In this document: in pieces, positions 60,695-64,000 of the stretch | Numbering within the stretch: the first letter of the stretch is position 1 | Layout of the letters: each line of letters starts with the position of its first letter | From: Gemmobacter nectariphilus DSM 15620 | GTDB taxonomy: Bacteria; Pseudomonadota; Alphaproteobacteria; Rhodobacterales; Rhodobacteraceae | Length of the DNA: 64,000 bases | Assembly: GCF_000429765.1 (NCBI RefSeq) | Contig: NZ_AUCM01000006.1 | Span: forward strand, 186,001-250,000 | Reading direction: 5' to 3' | Translations under genes and position numbers: made by a program | Notes under the pieces: model-generated | Told to the model about the DNA's origin: nothing | Seen by the model: the letters and a program-made list of their open reading frames with translations, nothing else | The model's database searches: none

Positions 60695-60822
60695 CACAAT
60701 CTCCATCCTGGGACCCTATGGGTGGCGCGGCACCGCCCAAAACACAAGAGGGTCAGAGCAACCTTGCGATACCCGCCCCACGGGGCCATGCTGCCCCCGA
60801 AACCGGCAGGGGGGGGCGACGG

Positions 60823-62232
60823 ATGGCCGAGCTTTGGGAACTGGATGCAACCGTGATCGCGGCCAAGGTGCGCGCCCGCGAGGTATCGGCACGCGAGGTC
60901 ACCAGCGCGGCGCTGGCGCGGTTGACAGCTGTCAACTCTGCCCTCAACGCGGTGGTGCAGGAATTCCCGCAAGAGGCGCTGGCCGCGGCCGACCGGGTGG
61001 ATGCCGCGCTGGCCGCCGGGCAGGATCCGGGTCCGATGGCGGGCGTTCCCGTGACCATCAAGGTCAATATCGACCAGACCGGCCATGCCACGACCAATGG
61101 GTTGCGGCTGCAAAAGGATCTGATCGCAACCTCGAACAACCCGGTGGTCGACAATTTCCAGCACGCGGGCGCGGTGGTGATCGGGCGCACCAATACCCCG
61201 GCGTTTTCGATGCGCTGGTTCACCGACAACCAGCTGCACGGCAAGACGCTGAACCCGCATGATCCGGCGATCACCCCGGGCGGATCGTCGGGCGGGGCGG
61301 CCGCCGCAACGGCCGCAGGGATTGGCGCGGTCGGGCATGGCAACGACATTGGGGGATCGGTGCGCTATCCGGCCTATGCCTGCGGCATCCACGGGCTGCG
61401 GCCCAGCTTTGGCCGGGTGGCCACCTTCAACGCCTCGGGCGCCGAGCGCAGCATTGGTGGGCAGATGATGTCGGTTCAAGGTCCGATGGCGCGCAGCATT
61501 GCCGATGTGCGGCTGGCGCTGGCCGCGATGGCCGGGCGCGACATGCGTGATCCGTGGTGGGTGCCTGCGCCGCTGCAGGGCCCGGCCTTTGCCCGGCGCG
61601 CAGCGCTGTGCATTCGCCCTGACGGACTTGAGACCGCGCCCGAGGTCGAGGCCGCGCTGCGCGAGGCGGCGGCGCGGCTGGTCGATGCCGGCTGGCATGT
61701 GCAGGAAATGGACACCCTGCCACCTTTGCGCGAGCTGGTGCCGCTGCAACTGGCGCTGTGGTTTGGTGGCGACGGGATCGAGAATGTCCGCGCCATGGTT
61801 CTGCGCGAGGGTGATCCCGGCGCGATTGCCACGCTGAGCAATGTGCTGGGCAAGCATCTGGACAGCATCGACCTGCCCGCGTTTTCCTCGGTGCTGACCC
61901 GCCGCGCGACATATCTGCGCCAGTGGCTGGCCTTTCTGGAGGACTGGCCCGCGGTGCTGATCCCCAATTCGGCGCATCTGCCCATGCCGCAGGATTTCGA
62001 CATCCAGTCGCCGGAAACCGGCGCCATCGCGGCCGAGATCCAGATGACCCAGCTTGCCCTGCCTGTGCTGGGCCTGCCGGGGCTGTCGGTCGCCATGGAC
62101 AAGGTGGGCCGGGTGCCGAATGGCGTGCAGATCATAGCCAGCCGCTTTCGCGAAGATATCCTGCTGGCCGCGGGCGAGGACATTGCCAGCCGGGGCGCCC
62201 CGATCATGCCAGTCACGCCGGCAATGGGCTGA
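60823..62232 (+). CDS. Amidase (amidase signature family)
   Basis: 469 residues with the Ser-Ser-Lys active site of the amidase signature family: the lysine in PVTIKVNIDQ near residue 78, GGSSGGAAAATAAGIGAVGHGNDIGGSVRYPAYACG with the cis-serine and nucleophile. It should hydrolyse an amide bond, perhaps of an amino-acid amide. Diverges from the aldolase gene over 128 bases and precedes the D-amino-acid-dehydrogenase-like gene by 72. A G-rich ribosome site lies before the ATG. Confidence 0.9.
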   Translation: MAELWELDATVIAAKVRAREVSAREVTSAALARLTAVNSALNAVVQEFPQEALAAADRVDAALAAGQDPGPMAGVPVTIKVNIDQTGHATTNGLRLQKDLIATSNNPVVDNFQHAGAVVIGRTNTPAFSMRWFTDNQLHGKTLNPHDPAITPGGSSGGAAAATAAGIGAVGHGNDIGGSVRYPAYACGIHGLRPSFGRVATFNASGAERSIGGQMMSVQGPMARSIADVRLALAAMAGRDMRDPWWVPAPLQGPAFARRAALCIRPDGLETAPEVEAALREAAARLVDAGWHVQEMDTLPPLRELVPLQLALWFGGDGIENVRAMVLREGDPGAIATLSNVLGKHLDSIDLPAFSSVLTRRATYLRQWLAFLEDWPAVLIPNSAHLPMPQDFDIQSPETGAIAAEIQMTQLALPVLGLPGLSVAMDKVGRVPNGVQIIASRFREDILLAAGEDIASRGAPIMPVTPAMG

Positions 62233-62304
62233 TCCAGCCCACCTTGTGCAGCACGCCAAAGCGGCGCAGGCTGGCCGCGGGTCATTCAGGTAAGAGAGGC
62301 TGAC

Positions 62305-63525
62305 ATGTCCGAGGTGATGGTTCTGGGCGCCGGTATGGTGGGCGTGGCCACTGCGCTTGCGCTTCAGGCCGCTGGCCGGTCCGTCCTGCTGATCGACCGG
62401 GGCGAGCCGGGGCGCGAGACCAGCTATGGCAATGCCGGGATCATTCAGGCCGAGGCGGTGGAACCCTATGCCCTGCCGCGCGATCTGGGGGCCCTGCTGT
62501 CCATTGCGCTGCGGCGGGACAATGCGGTCAGCTATCATCTGGATGCGTTGCCCTCGCACATGGGCGTGCTGTGGCGCTATTTCCGCGCCTCGGCGCCCGG
62601 ACGTCACCGGGAAATCTCGCAGGTCTATGCGGCGCTGGTGCAACGCTCGACCGCCGATCATGCGCCGCTGATTGCCGCAGCGGTGGCCGAGGCGCTGATC
62701 CGCCGCGATGGTCTGCGCACCGCCGCGCGGGCCGAGGCGCCCTTTGCCGCGCAGGTTGCCGATGCCGAACGGTTGGCGCGGGACTATGGCGTTGCGATCT
62801 CGGTCATGGATGGCGAGGCGCTGGCGGCGGCTGAACCCGGGTTGCGGCTGCGCTTTGCCGGGGCGATCCACTGGCATGACGCCTGGGCCTGTTCCGACCC
62901 CGGCGCGCTGGTCGGGGCCTATGCCGATCTGTTCCGCGCGCGGGGCGGCACGGTGGACACCGGCGATGCGATGACGCTGGAACAGGCGGGCGCCGGCTGG
63001 CGGCTGGGCCAGCACAGCGCGCAGGATGTTGTCGTGGCGCTTGGCCCCTGGTCGCCGGTTCTGCTGCGGCGCTTTGGCTATCACATCCCGATGCTGCGCA
63101 AGCGGGGCTATCACCGGCATTTCACCGGCGGGGCCAGCCTGAATGTGCCGATGATGGATACCTCTATCGCCACGGTTCTGGCGCCGATGCGCGCCGGGTT
63201 GCGCGTGCTGACCGGGGCCGAACTGGCGCGCCCGAATGCGGCGGCGACCCCGCGCCAGCTGGCCCGGTCCGAAGCCGGAGCACGCGAGATCCTGGACCTT
63301 GGAACCCCGCTAGAGGCCCAGCCCTGGGTCGGAAACCGGCCCTGTATGCCCGACATGCTGCCGCTGGTCGGCGCTGCGCCGCGCCATCGGGGGCTGTGGT
63401 TCCACTTTGGCCACGGGCATCAGGGCTTTACGCTTGGCCCGACCACCGCTGCCCTGCTGGCCGAGGAAATGGTGGGCGGGCGTCAGCCCATGTCGGCGCT
63501 GTCGCCATCGAGGCTGGCGGTTTAA
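62305..63525 (+). CDS. D-amino-acid dehydrogenase-like FAD oxidoreductase
   Basis: 406-residue flavoprotein of the DAO/DadA family. FAD motif VMVLGAGMVGVATALALQAAGRSVLLIDR at the N-terminus, and ETSYGNAGIIQAEAVEPYALPRD, typical of DadA. The C-terminal WVGNRPCMPDMLPLVGAAP and GHGHQGFTLGPTTA are family marks. It should oxidise a D-amino acid or related amine. With the amidase and aldolase it suggests handling of D-amino or hydroxy-amino acids, which is inference. Confidence 0.9.
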   Translation: MSEVMVLGAGMVGVATALALQAAGRSVLLIDRGEPGRETSYGNAGIIQAEAVEPYALPRDLGALLSIALRRDNAVSYHLDALPSHMGVLWRYFRASAPGRHREISQVYAALVQRSTADHAPLIAAAVAEALIRRDGLRTAARAEAPFAAQVADAERLARDYGVAISVMDGEALAAAEPGLRLRFAGAIHWHDAWACSDPGALVGAYADLFRARGGTVDTGDAMTLEQAGAGWRLGQHSAQDVVVALGPWSPVLLRRFGYHIPMLRKRGYHRHFTGGASLNVPMMDTSIATVLAPMRAGLRVLTGAELARPNAAATPRQLARSEAGAREILDLGTPLEAQPWVGNRPCMPDMLPLVGAAPRHRGLWFHFGHGHQGFTLGPTTAALLAEEMVGGRQPMSALSPSRLAV

Positions 63526-63528
63526 GGA

Positions 63529-63975
63529 TCAGATCAGGGATTTCTTGAAGCCTAAGTGGCTGGGCTCATACCCCTGCCGGGCATAGAACGCATGGGCGCG
63601 GCTGCGGTCGCGGTTGGTGGTCAGCTGGATCAGGCTGCACCCGGCTGCGCGGGCCCGCGTCTCGGCATCGGCCATCAGCGCGGCGCCAATCCCGGTGCTG
63701 CGCAGGTTCGAGGCCACGCGCACCGATTCCACCTGCGCCCGCCGCGCGGCGCGCAGCGAAAGGCCGGTGATGAAGGTCAGCTGATAGGTGGCCACGATCA
63801 CCCCGTCCTGATCGCCAACGATCAGGTGGTTGTTGCCTTCGGCCATCATCGCATCAAAGGCGGCCAGATAGGGGGCAAGGTCCGCAACCTCGCGCCGGGC
63901 GCCTAGATCGTCGTCTGCCAACATGGCCACGACCGCCGCCACATCGCCGCGCGTGGCCAGGCGCCAGCGGATCAC
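63529..63975 (-). CDS. GNAT-family N-acetyltransferase
   Basis: 148-residue acetyltransferase. The acetyl-CoA loop is VASNLRSTGIGAALMADAETRARAAG, preceded by beta strands of the GNAT fold, and the protein ends with RDRSRAHAFYARQGYEPSHLGFKKSL. Substrate unknown. GTG start at 63975 (IRWRLATRGD). It ends 3 bases from the convergent DadA-like gene. Nothing is visible in the final 25 bases, which may belong to another gene. Confidence 0.88.
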   Translation of the reverse strand: MIRWRLATRGDVAAVVAMLADDDLGARREVADLAPYLAAFDAMMAEGNNHLIVGDQDGVIVATYQLTFITGLSLRAARRAQVESVRVASNLRSTGIGAALMADAETRARAAGCSLIQLTTNRDRSRAHAFYARQGYEPSHLGFKKSLI

Positions 63976-64000
63976 GCCACAGCCGCCACGAATGCGGCGA

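Overview
This is a 64 kb high-GC chromosomal segment from an alphaproteobacterium, most likely Rhodobacterales (Paracoccaceae, e.g. a Paracoccus/Rhodobacter relative). The evidence is the PhyR-NepR-EcfG stress locus, the rpoE-chrR pair facing a cyclopropane-fatty-acid-synthase-like operon, the argS-SPOR-nagZ-scpA-scpB block, rpmH-rnpA-yidD, and an aldolase close to Paracoccus beta-hydroxyaspartate aldolase. Genus and species cannot be fixed from sequence reading alone. No phage, insertion sequence, CRISPR array or integrase was seen.

Layout. 0-6.5 kb: a minus-strand operon led by an FCD-type GntR regulator, then peptide-type ABC transporter parts and a leaderless gamma-glutamyltransferase-family enzyme. 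6.5-14.1 kb: a general-stress island with phyR, nepR, ecfG, a kinase with a degenerate ATP-binding domain, csbD, a three-gene membrane-protein operon, a DUF1328 gene and an AI-2E-family permease. Six sites in this stretch match GGAAC-N16/17-CGTT, the EcfG promoter signature, each placed just upstream of a gene. Two of them form one symmetric divergent promoter between phyR and nepR. 14.2-24 kb: a CHASE/HWE kinase, purU, rarA and the housekeeping block argS-SPOR-nagZ-scpA-scpB.

24-42 kb: a catabolic island. It holds a tripartite tricarboxylate transporter (tctCBA), an SMP-30 lactonase-like gene and a TetR regulator. Next comes a ten-gene-scale acyl-CoA operon: enoyl-CoA hydratase, ADP-forming acyl-CoA synthetase, a split acyl-CoA dehydrogenase pair, two SDRs, a carboxymuconolactone-decarboxylase-like protein and a second tctBA. 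Facing it is an operon for an LLM flavin monooxygenase, a flavin reductase and a class III CoA-transferase, with a divergent LysR regulator. Together these look like uptake and beta-oxidation-like breakdown of an unidentified carboxylic acid, perhaps alicyclic; the substrate is not known.

42-53 kb: aminotransferase, ppiD-like gene, trpE, a long inverted-repeat terminator, and the operon ybjN-proC-csaA-hydroxyacid dehydrogenase. 51-57 kb: rpoE-chrR-SDR diverging from an FAD oxidoreductase/DUF1365/methyltransferase operon, as in the R. sphaeroides singlet-oxygen response. 57-64 kb: rpmH-rnpA-yidD, a sensor kinase, tRNA-Arg(ACG), a 3-hydroxyaspartate-aldolase-like gene, an amidase, a D-amino-acid-dehydrogenase-like oxidase and a GNAT acetyltransferase.

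Most neighbouring genes in operons overlap by 4 bases (ATGA, GTGA or TTGA), implying translational coupling. The many long reading frames opposite these genes are high-GC artefacts and are left out.
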